From Nitrospinae bacterium RIFCSPLOWO2_12_39_16 (GTDB lineage: Bacteria; Nitrospinota; Nitrospinia; UBA9942): a stretch of 6,317 nucleotides of DNA. The DNA lies in NCBI GenBank assembly GCA_001805005.1, contig MHDO01000027.1:856-7172 (forward strand), given 5' to 3'. The position numbers and the translations under genes are program-made. The first letter of the stretch is position 1. Each line of letters starts with the position of its first letter. This document shows positions 1-6,091 of the stretch, one piece after another. Below the pieces are notes generated by a model. It was not told where the DNA came from. It saw nothing but the letters and a program-made list of their open reading frames with translations, and did not search any database.

Positions 1-325
1 GGTAATCGGGCAGGATTATATAAGGACTGCGAAGGCAAAGGGGCTTACAGATGACGAGGTGAATTACAATCATGCACTGAAGAATGCCCTTCTCCCATTT
101 GTTACAATGTTTGGTATGCTTTTACCGGGACTTATAGGCGGTTCAGTTATTATTGAATCTATATTTGCATGGCCCGGCATGGGGAGGATGGGGTATGAGG
201 CGATTCTTGCAAGGGACTTTCCCATTATTATCACACTGAACTTTTTCTCGGCAGTATTGGTTCTTGCAGGGACATTTGTATCTGATTTGCTTTATATGTT
301 TGTTGACCCGAGGATAAAACTATGA
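1..325 (+). CDS. ABC transporter permease, DppB/OppB type (3' part)
   Basis: This is the C-terminal 107 codons of an inner-membrane permease of the peptide/nickel ABC importer class; the first whole codon begins at base 2 and the 5' end lies outside the window. The first 30 or so residues carry the EAA loop that docks on the ATPase (DYIRTAKAKGL, then HALKNALLP), followed by a membrane segment at about residues 33-55. Next comes the family signature region IESIFAWPGMGRMGYEAI with RDFP, a last membrane segment at about residues 73-98, and the typical ending DLLYMFVDPRIKL. The GTG at base 59 is an internal valine of the EAA loop, not a start. Its TGA stop overlaps the ATG of the next permease (ATGA). 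Family knowledge says such DppB and DppC proteins pair as a heterodimer. The substrate (dipeptide, oligopeptide, nickel) cannot be told from this fragment. Confidence 0.93.
   Translation, partial: VIGQDYIRTAKAKGLTDDEVNYNHALKNALLPFVTMFGMLLPGLIGGSVIIESIFAWPGMGRMGYEAILARDFPIIITLNFFSAVLVLAGTFVSDLLYMFVDPRIKL
310..314 (+). promoter_or_regulatory. Ribosome binding site of the second permease
   Basis: GAGGA lies 7 nt before the ATG at 322, inside the last codons of the upstream permease. It supports the ATG at 322 over the in-frame ATG at 373, which has only a weak GAAG upstream. This matters because the heptamer array at 331-360 is translated only from the first of these. Confidence 0.7.
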
Positions 326-1320
326 CACAACTCACAGCTCAAAGCTCAAAGCTCAAAGCTGTTGAAGACTTCATGCCCCCTGAGAGGACACCTTTTCAGG
401 ATTTCTGGATGGTGTTCAAAGGTAACGGGATGGCAATGGCAGGAATGGTCATACTTTTAATATTCTTTGCCTTAGCCATTATGGGGATTTTTACTACAAG
501 TGGTGAGAAACCTATTCTTGACCCTCATACGGTAAGACTTCCTGATAAGCTTAAACCACCTCTGTCAAAACCAACAATAGATTCTGTCCCAAAAGAGAAT
601 CTTCCATCTCTTGGAATATATCTCCTCGGAACGGATGAATTAGGGAGGGATATATTTGCCCGTATGCTTCAAGGTGCTATTGTATCCCTCTCGGTAGGTT
701 TTGTGGCTGTAGGTATTTCCATAATCCTCGGTGTCCTGATTGGAGGCATTGCAGGTTTTTATGGCGAAAATATGATAAGGATTGGCAGATACAATATCAT
801 GACTATTGATACCATGATTGTCGCGCTTATTGATATTCAGCTTAGTTTCCCCACTTTCTTTCTTATCCTGACTGTTGTTGCACTCCTGCCGCCGAGCATC
901 TGGAATATCATGGCAATAATAGGCATAACAGGATGGGTTGGACCAGCAAGATTCGTGAGGGCTGACATACTCTCTCTAAGGGAGCAGGAGTTTATCCTTG
1001 CAGCAAAGTCAATCGGTGCCCCCGATTTAAGGATTATCCTTTTACATCTGCTGCCGAATTCTATTGCACCTGTCCTTGTCTCCGCTACTATTGGCATTGC
1101 CACAGCCATACTTACTGAATCGGCATTGAGTTTTCTTGGTTTTGGCGTCCCACCCCCAAATGCTACATGGGGGAATATACTCTCTGATGGGAAGAAATAT
1201 ATATTTGATGCACCGTGGCTTACCTATATTCCAGGTATAACCATTCTCTTTACAGTCCTTGCATTTAACCTGTTCGGCGAGGGGCTCAGGGATACCTTAA
1301 ATCCAAAACTAAGAAATTAA
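322..1320 (+). CDS. ABC transporter permease, DppC/OppC type
   Basis: This is the second inner-membrane permease (332 aa) of a peptide/nickel-class ABC importer. An N-terminal cytoplasmic stretch leads to a first membrane segment at about residues 38-57. A periplasmic loop follows, ending in the signature LLGTDELGRDIFARMLQGA (101-119), then further membrane segments at about 118-141, 164-190, 192-208, 246-268 and 302-318. The EAA loop is at 221-250 (EFILAAKSIGAPDLR, then LLPNSIAP), and the end FNLFGEGLRDTLNPKLRN is typical of DppC. The start overlaps the stop of the DppB-like gene, implying translational coupling. Residues 4-13 are encoded by a heptamer repeat. Between residues 150 and 176 the protein looks about 10 residues longer than usual, and the common Met-Arg pair before the Asp of 'D..LS.P' reads Val-Ala (IVALIDIQLSFP). 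The substrate is undetermined; OppC or NikC type remain possible. No ATPase or binding protein is in view. Confidence 0.95.
   Translation: MTQLTAQSSKLKAVEDFMPPERTPFQDFWMVFKGNGMAMAGMVILLIFFALAIMGIFTTSGEKPILDPHTVRLPDKLKPPLSKPTIDSVPKENLPSLGIYLLGTDELGRDIFARMLQGAIVSLSVGFVAVGISIILGVLIGGIAGFYGENMIRIGRYNIMTIDTMIVALIDIQLSFPTFFLILTVVALLPPSIWNIMAIIGITGWVGPARFVRADILSLREQEFILAAKSIGAPDLRIILLHLLPNSIAPVLVSATIGIATAILTESALSFLGFGVPPPNATWGNILSDGKKYIFDAPWLTYIPGITILFTVLAFNLFGEGLRDTLNPKLRN
331..360 (+). repeat. Heptamer tandem repeat (CTCAAAG) in permease 5' end
   Basis: One copy of CTCACAG (331-337) is followed by three perfect copies of CTCAAAG (338-358) and two bases of a fourth. The array encodes residues 4-13 of the DppC-like permease, just after the initiator, in a cytoplasmic tail that is not conserved in the family. 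Seven is not a multiple of three, so each copy is read in a different frame. Confidence 0.9.
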
Positions 1321-1367
1321 ATTATAATTACAGATTTCACGGATTTTAATAGTATAATCTTCTTAGT
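1308..1367. terminator. Interrupted inverted repeat at convergent gene ends; possible bidirectional terminator
   Basis: ACTAAGAA (1308-1315) pairs with TTCTTAGT (1360-1367). Further in, ATTATA (1321-1326) pairs with TATAAT (1353-1358), and ATTA (1327-1330) with TAAT (1347-1350). That gives 18 paired bases broken by small bulges around a 16-nt loop. The left arm overlaps the last codons and stop of the permease; the right arm is 11 bp from the stop of the outer-membrane factor. This is the whole 57-bp convergent gap and nothing else terminator-like is present. The stem is AT-rich and no clean T-run follows on either strand, so its role as a terminator is only a suggestion. Confidence 0.3.
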
Positions 1368-1377
1368 CTCAAGTTAA

Positions 1378-2955
1378 CTATAATTCAATATTATTCTTCT
1401 CCAGAATTGTCCCTTTAACTTTCTCAAGATTGAGTAGTGATTTATTGTAGTCAATTATTGCTGAAATCTCCCTTGTCTTCGCAGCAATCAAATCCCTCTG
1501 GTATTCAACGACATTAAAGCTTGTTGACATACCTACATCAAACTTCTTCTCCTCTGCTGACAGCTTCTCTTCTGCAAGTCTCCTTGAAACCGCAGTGGTA
1601 TTCACCCTCTTTTTATTTGTATCTATTGACCTCACTGCCTCCCGCACCTCCACCGATATCTGGTGTTCTAAATTTTTAAGAGATTTTATACCCTTTTCAA
1701 CATCTAATTTTGCAGCAATATAACTGCTGTTTGACGCCCTGTTTCCAATGGGAATCTGGAGTGAAAGCCCAACACTCCAGTCATAGTAATTTCCTGAGGT
1801 CAGTCTGTCATAACTTTTAAAATAATCCCCTCCAAACCCGCTCCTTGATACGCTGCCTCCAAAGGCAACATCCTCAGCATCACCACTGATACCATTGAGC
1901 TTAAGGCTTCCGATTAAATCCAGTGTAGGATATAGCTGATTCTTTTTATACTCAACCTGAATATTCTTATTCTTTAAATCTATCTTTGACTGTGCATATT
2001 CAGGCCTATTCTCAAGGGCTGTCTTCATACTCTCCTCGAGTATAACTTCCTCCGCCATCATCTTTGGGGTATCTATAGGGACAATCGCCAAATCCCACCC
2101 CCCCTCATCGTGAGCCTGTCGAACCGATTCAATATTTATAATCTTTTTTATCCTGTCCTCTGTACTCTCCACCCTATTCTGCGAAATGATTACATCCTCC
2201 TCCCTCGCCGCCACCTCTGCCTGTGCCTGTGTAATTTCAATAGGAGCCATTGTCCCCACTTCAACCTGTATCCTTATCCTCCTCTCTAAATCCTGCGCAA
2301 GCCTGAACGATTCCCTCTTTACCTTTAAATCCTCTATGGCAAAAACCATGTCCCAGTATATCTCCTCAACCTGAGATATAATTGTGATTCCCTTGCCCTT
2401 TAACTGATTAATTGATATATCCCTGTTATGACTTGCAATCTTAATCTTTGCAGTATTTACATCAACACCAAAATCCTTAAGGAGGTTCTGGGTTACACTG
2501 AGATTCAGGTTTGATGTATATTGCGGTTTTAGTCCCTGATATTTTGAGTTTGTCATTGTCCTTTGCGTATCTATGGAAACCTGATAGTTTGTCCCTGTTG
2601 GTGACCTCTTATTAATGCCTGCACTAACTGAAAATACTTCATTTTCCGCCTCTTTTGGATCAGCAAAGGCAGAAGCACTGGGTGTTATGTTTTTCCCAAC
2701 AGATGTTGAGCCGTTAAAATTATAGTCAAATTCTGCCTCATTTCTTGTTATCTCGGTTTTACTAATCTCCGGGTTTATCCTCTCAATAGATATATCCAGA
2801 TTGTTTTTCAGTGCAAGAGCAACAGTCTCCTTTAATGAGAGAAACAGGGCATTTTTACTCTCAATCTTTTCTTCACGGGTTGCAGCCCATGAAACAGTGA
2901 ACAGTGAACAGTGAACAGTGAACAGTGTTAAAACAAATATTAATTTTTTGTTCAT
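1378..2955 (-). CDS. TolC-family outer-membrane efflux channel
   Basis: This 525-aa protein is the outer-membrane factor of the tripartite pump, expected to trimerise into a beta-barrel with a long periplasmic alpha-helical tunnel. A signal peptide is at 1-24 (MNKK, hydrophobic stretch, SWA then A25 as likely cleavage site). The first outer-membrane efflux repeat begins with LSLKETVALALKNNLDISI (39-57) and runs through a strand region to helices at about 185-275. The second repeat begins near 306 (EESMKTALENRPEYAQSKIDL) and ends in the typical helix with FDVGMSTSFNVVEYQRDLI (472-490) and IDYNKSLLNLEKVKG. Length is normal to slightly long for the family. It is the last gene of the efflux operon, 63 bp after the RND gene, with its own strong ribosome binding site. 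Two repeat insertions are coding: a heptamer array forms residues 10-21 of the signal peptide, and a REP-like element forms residues 277-284 in the linker between the halves. The only cysteine (16) comes from the heptamer array; HCS is not a lipobox. Confidence 0.93.
   Translation of the reverse strand: MNKKLIFVLTLFTVHCSLFTVSWAATREEKIESKNALFLSLKETVALALKNNLDISIERINPEISKTEITRNEAEFDYNFNGSTSVGKNITPSASAFADPKEAENEVFSVSAGINKRSPTGTNYQVSIDTQRTMTNSKYQGLKPQYTSNLNLSVTQNLLKDFGVDVNTAKIKIASHNRDISINQLKGKGITIISQVEEIYWDMVFAIEDLKVKRESFRLAQDLERRIRIQVEVGTMAPIEITQAQAEVAAREEDVIISQNRVESTEDRIKKIINIESVRQAHDEGGWDLAIVPIDTPKMMAEEVILEESMKTALENRPEYAQSKIDLKNKNIQVEYKKNQLYPTLDLIGSLKLNGISGDAEDVAFGGSVSRSGFGGDYFKSYDRLTSGNYYDWSVGLSLQIPIGNRASNSSYIAAKLDVEKGIKSLKNLEHQISVEVREAVRSIDTNKKRVNTTAVSRRLAEEKLSAEEKKFDVGMSTSFNVVEYQRDLIAAKTREISAIIDYNKSLLNLEKVKGTILEKNNIEL
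2104..2125. repeat. REP-like dispersed element inside the efflux channel gene
   Basis: The core TGAGCCTGTCGAACC (2111-2125) is preceded by CTCATCG, so CTCA and TGAG form a small palindrome around TCG. From general knowledge, sequences with the core TTCGACAGGCTCA or TTCGACAAGCTCAG are very abundant dispersed repeats in many bacterial genomes. On the coding strand it is read as SVRQAHDE (residues 277-284), a peptide string typical of translated copies of this repeat. It falls between the KKIINI helix end and WDLAIVPIDTP, at the expected variable linker between the two halves of the channel. Confidence 0.65.
2893..2927 (-). repeat. Five perfect heptamers encoding the signal peptide core
   Basis: AACAGTG on the + strand (CACTGTT on the coding strand) is repeated five times without a mismatch, 35 bp in all. 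It encodes residues 10-21 of the TolC-family protein, where LFTVHCS is followed by a second LFTV because three heptamers make seven codons. This is the hydrophobic core of the signal peptide. It is the longest perfect array in the window and so the most likely to be young or still slipping. Confidence 0.95.
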
Positions 2956-2963
2956 GCTATCTC

Positions 2964-2969
2964 CCTCCT
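2964..2969 (-). promoter_or_regulatory. Strong ribosome binding site of the efflux channel gene
   Basis: On the coding strand AAGGAGGGAG precedes the ATG; the AGGAGG core is 8 nt from it. This near-perfect site fixes the start at 2955 and therefore the signal peptide. It also lets the channel gene be translated independently of the RND gene 63 bp upstream. Confidence 0.85.
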
Positions 2970-2983
2970 TTAATTGATTATTG

Positions 2984-3001
2984 AATATTTTAAAAAATAT
3001 T
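2984..3001. repeat. AT-only inverted repeat between RND and channel genes
   Basis: AATATTTT (2984-2991) and AAAATATT (2994-3001) are perfect inverted repeats 2 bp apart, in the 63-bp spacer between the RND stop and the channel start. An RNA hairpin here would have no G-C pair and no T-run follows, so it is probably too weak to end transcription. It could be a protein site or chance in AT-rich spacer DNA. Confidence 0.3.
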
Positions 3002-3009
3002 TCTTAAGC

Positions 3010-3037
3010 CTTCAATCTTCAATAGTCAATCTTCAAT
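3010..3037 (-). repeat. Heptamer tandem repeat across the RND stop codon
   Basis: Four units on the + strand: CTTCAAT (3010-3016), CTTCAAT (3017-3023), AGTCAAT (3024-3030) and CTTCAAT (3031-3037). The array encodes the last residues of the RND pump (LKIDY), supplies its TGA stop (3019-3021) and runs on into the spacer. The extreme C-terminus of these pumps is cytoplasmic and tolerant of change. Confidence 0.85.
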
Positions 3038-6000
3038 TTGTTTTTTCTTCTGAGTCTTTCCTGAATAGCATCAAACAAATCATAAGCAACAGGGACAACG
3101 ATAAGTGTAAGAAAGAGTGAAGTGAGAAGCCCGCCTATTGTTGCAATCGCCATTGGTGCACGCGTCTCTGAGCCTTCTCCAAACCCTATAGCTACAGGTA
3201 TCATACCAAAAACCATTGCAATCGTGGTCATCAATATAGGCCTCAGCCTGACAGGGCCCGCCTTAAGGATTGCCTCTCTCCTCTCCATTCCCCTCCCCCT
3301 TAATGTATTTGTATAATCAACAAGGAGGATTGCATTCTTTTTCACAAGCCCCATCAAAAGGACAAGCCCTATAAAACTGAAGACATTGAGTGTCTTGCCT
3401 GTCAATAAAAGTGCGGTAAATGCACCTATAAAAGAAAAAGGCATGGAAAGGAGAACTGTAATTGGATGTATGAAACTCTCAAACTGGGCGGCCAGTATCA
3501 TATAGGCAAGAATAACTCCAAGCACCAATGCGAATATTAAATATTTGAATGATTCACCCATAATATCTGCTATCCCTTTATATCTCCCTGAATAATCGGG
3601 AGGCAAAACCTTTGCCGAAATATTATCAAGCTCCCCCTTAGCCTCGCCAAGGGGCTTCCCCTCAAGATTTGCGAAGAGTGTTATAGCCCTCTGCCTGTCA
3701 ACCCTGTTTATGACACTGGGTCCTCCACCCTCCTGAATTGTGACTATGTTAGACAACTCAATAAGCCTGCCATCCCTTGACCTGGCATACAATCTTCCAA
3801 TATCATCGGGATTAGCCCTGTCCCCGGGATTTAGTCTTGCCCTCACATCATATCTCCTCCCCTTTGTCTCATCCTTGAACTTCGTTACATCCACTTCGCC
3901 TCCAATAAGAATATTTATGGTCTCTGCAATAGTCCTTATGTCAATATTAAGGTCTGCCGCCTTATCCCTGTCTATGTAAACCCTTACCTCAGGCTTTCCT
4001 GTCTCAAGGGATGTATCAATATCAACTATCCCCGGCAGTTTTGAAAATTGGCTAACAATATCCCTTGTGTAATCTCCAAGAATCTTTAAATCCCTCCCCC
4101 TTATACTATACTGGATAGGCACCATCCTCTGCCCGCCGCCGATAAGAGATATTTCCTCTGCAGAAGCCTTAAGTCCGGGTATCTGCCTCAGTTTTTTTCT
4201 CACCTCTGCCATTATCTGCTGCTGATTTTTTCCCCTTTCAGCCTTCGGTTTAAGACCAATAAACATTGAACCCTTATTTATCTCCCTTGCCATACCGAAA
4301 CCCTGTGCATAAAAAACTGTCCTTACTTCAGGGATATCCCTTAAAATATCCTCCGCCTTTTTAAACATCTTATCCACTTCATTAATGGAATAATCGGTGG
4401 GAGACTGCAGCCTCACAATAAACCTCCCCTGGTCCTCCGGAGGGACAAACTCCTTCCCAATAAATTTTGTCATGTAGAGACTGAATATAAATATACCTGT
4501 TGCCAGAATTACTACAATAGCCCTGTGATTAAGGGCAATCTGTAATAGCCACCTGTAAGACTCTTCAATTGCCTTATACCACCTGCCCGATTGGTGAGTG
4601 GTGACTGGTGAACGGTGACTTTTTAAATATCGTGATGCCAGCATTGGAGTCAGCGTAAAAGATACAAATAATGATACCAGCACTGCGAATACTACAGTGA
4701 GTGAAAATTGCATGAAAAACCTTCCGATGATGCCCTTCATAAATGCGACGGGAAGAAATATTGCCACAATGGCAATAGTAGTAGCCATGACTGCAAGCCC
4801 TATCTCAGAAGTTGCTACGGCAGCAGCCTCCATCGGCTTCATTCCCTCTTCAATATGGCGGTATATGTTTTCAATAACAATAATGGCATCGTCTATGAGT
4901 ATTCCAACTGAAAGAGAGAGGGCAAGCATAGACATATTGTTGAAAGTGAAGTCAAACATATTCATGATGGTAAATGTGGAAACGATAGATGTCGGTATCG
5001 CAAGGGCGCTTATAATTGTAGTCCTGACATTTTTAAGAAAGAGGAATACTGCAAATACGGCAAACAAGCCTCCATATATCAGGTGATGCTGAACCTCACT
5101 AATGGAACGTTTAATGAAAGTGGACTGGTCAAAGCTTACCTCAAGCCTCATACCCGGGGGGAGTGTCTTTCTGATATTTTCAAGCTCCTTTTTTACCCTC
5201 TCAATTACCTCAACAGTATTTGTCCCTGACTGTTTCTGGACACCGAGGCCAATTGCAGTTGTTCCATTAAACCGTGCTACAGAACGTCTCTCCTCCATCC
5301 CATCCTCTACCCTGCCGATATCTGTTAGCCTTACAGCTGCACCGTTACTATATGCCACAACAAGCTCGTTGAAGTCCTGAACACTCGGAAATTCTCCCTT
5401 CACCTTTATTGAATACTCTTTTGTGTAGCTCTCTATCCTGCCGCCTGGGAGTTCTACATTCTCCCGACGCATTGCATTTAAGACATCCTGTGCAGTAATC
5501 GCATATGCCTTAAGCTTATCTGAATCAAGCCAGACCCTTACCTGTCTTGTCCTTAATCCCGCCAGCCTTATAGCACCGACACCGTTTATCCTCTGAACCT
5601 GCTCCTTCAATATCTCATCGGCATAGGTAGAAAGCTCCCTTACACTCTTTTCCCCTACGAGGGAAAGCCATAGGACAGGGTTTGCATCAGGGTCAACCTT
5701 TTCAATTATCGGTTCATCAATATCTACCGGGAGTTTTGACCTTATGACGGAGAGCTTTTCCCTTACATCCTGAACGGCAAGGTCAACATCCCTCTCAAGG
5801 ACAAACTCCACCATGACTGTAGATACACCCTCAGTGCTTGTTGAGGCAATGGTCTTTACACCGTTTATTGTATTTACCGCTTCCTCTATCTTATCTGTTA
5901 CATCTATATCCATTATCTCAGGGCTTGCCCCCCTGAGGGTTGTAGTAATATTTACCATCGGAAATTCAACCTTTGGAAAGAGGTCAACACCAATTCTCGG

Positions 6001-6087
6001 ATAACTTACAATCCCAAGGACAACAAGCCCGAGTATCATCATTGTTGCAAAAACCGGCCTTCTTATAGATGTATCAGCAAGCCACAT
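3019..6087 (-). CDS. RND efflux pump, inner-membrane subunit (HAE-1/AcrB type)
   Basis: This 1022-aa proton-driven pump takes substrate from the periplasm or inner membrane and passes it to the outer-membrane channel. Two homologous halves are visible: TM1 at about 12-29, a large periplasmic domain, TM2-TM6 at about 335-482, TM7 at about 522-540, a second periplasmic domain, and TM8-TM12 at about 849-1004. TM4 has GILIDDAIIVIENIYRHIE with Asp399-Asp400, and TM10 has GLVKKNAILLVDY with Lys917; these correspond to the Asp407-Asp408-Lys940 proton relay of AcrB. Two acidic residues in TM4 argue for the HAE-1 drug/hydrophobe class rather than metal (HME) pumps. Length is normal for the family. The start is 4 bp after the adaptor stop, with AAGGA 8 nt upstream. 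Residues 490-499 in the cytoplasmic loop between TM6 and TM7, and the last codons plus stop, come from heptamer repeats. The substrate cannot be named. Confidence 0.96.
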   Translation of the reverse strand: MWLADTSIRRPVFATMMILGLVVLGIVSYPRIGVDLFPKVEFPMVNITTTLRGASPEIMDIDVTDKIEEAVNTINGVKTIASTSTEGVSTVMVEFVLERDVDLAVQDVREKLSVIRSKLPVDIDEPIIEKVDPDANPVLWLSLVGEKSVRELSTYADEILKEQVQRINGVGAIRLAGLRTRQVRVWLDSDKLKAYAITAQDVLNAMRRENVELPGGRIESYTKEYSIKVKGEFPSVQDFNELVVAYSNGAAVRLTDIGRVEDGMEERRSVARFNGTTAIGLGVQKQSGTNTVEVIERVKKELENIRKTLPPGMRLEVSFDQSTFIKRSISEVQHHLIYGGLFAVFAVFLFLKNVRTTIISALAIPTSIVSTFTIMNMFDFTFNNMSMLALSLSVGILIDDAIIVIENIYRHIEEGMKPMEAAAVATSEIGLAVMATTIAIVAIFLPVAFMKGIIGRFFMQFSLTVVFAVLVSLFVSFTLTPMLASRYLKSHRSPVTTHQSGRWYKAIEESYRWLLQIALNHRAIVVILATGIFIFSLYMTKFIGKEFVPPEDQGRFIVRLQSPTDYSINEVDKMFKKAEDILRDIPEVRTVFYAQGFGMAREINKGSMFIGLKPKAERGKNQQQIMAEVRKKLRQIPGLKASAEEISLIGGGQRMVPIQYSIRGRDLKILGDYTRDIVSQFSKLPGIVDIDTSLETGKPEVRVYIDRDKAADLNIDIRTIAETINILIGGEVDVTKFKDETKGRRYDVRARLNPGDRANPDDIGRLYARSRDGRLIELSNIVTIQEGGGPSVINRVDRQRAITLFANLEGKPLGEAKGELDNISAKVLPPDYSGRYKGIADIMGESFKYLIFALVLGVILAYMILAAQFESFIHPITVLLSMPFSFIGAFTALLLTGKTLNVFSFIGLVLLMGLVKKNAILLVDYTNTLRGRGMERREAILKAGPVRLRPILMTTIAMVFGMIPVAIGFGEGSETRAPMAIATIGGLLTSLFLTLIVVPVAYDLFDAIQERLRRKNKLKIDY
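4592..4619 (-). repeat. Heptamer tandem repeat in the RND mid-loop
   Basis: Four units on the + strand: TGGTGAG, TGGTGAC, TGGTGAA and CGGTGAC. They are read in frame as residues 490-499 (SHRSPVTTHQ) of the RND pump, in the cytoplasmic segment joining the two halves, between TPMLASRYLK and WYKAIEESYRWLL. AACGGTG at 4611-4617 differs by one base from the AACAGTG unit in the channel gene. The units differ from one another, so this array looks older than that one. Confidence 0.85.
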
Positions 6088-6091
6088 ATAA

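Noticed and set aside
59..325. A short separate gene starting at the GTG at 59
   Set aside because: The reading frame is open to the left edge and encodes the first half of the EAA motif (DYIRTAKAKGL), so the GTG is internal to a larger permease gene.
837..1109. Open frame of 90 codons on the - strand inside the DppC-like gene
   Set aside because: It lies opposite the conserved EAA region, has no ribosome binding site that I could see and no recognisable content.
2200..2232. Repetitive CCTGTG/CCTCC tract in the channel gene
   Set aside because: It encodes the Ala/Gln-rich TQAQAEVAAREED helix that is typical of TolC-family proteins; the repetition follows from the amino-acid sequence and has no fixed period.
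2893..2927. Lipobox around the signal peptide cysteine (Cys16)
   Set aside because: The residues before it are Thr-Val-His, which do not match the L-A/S-G/A-C lipobox, and SWA-A at 22-25 gives a normal signal peptidase I site.
2984..3001. Possible intrinsic terminator between the RND and channel genes
   Set aside because: The inverted repeat contains only A-T pairs, has a 2-nt centre and is not followed by a T-run on the coding strand; it would not be expected to stop transcription within the operon.
4697..5086. Open reading frame of 129 codons on the + strand inside the RND gene
   Set aside because: It is antisense to the highly conserved TM2-TM6 region of the pump and its translation resembles no protein family; it is a shadow of codon use on the other strand.
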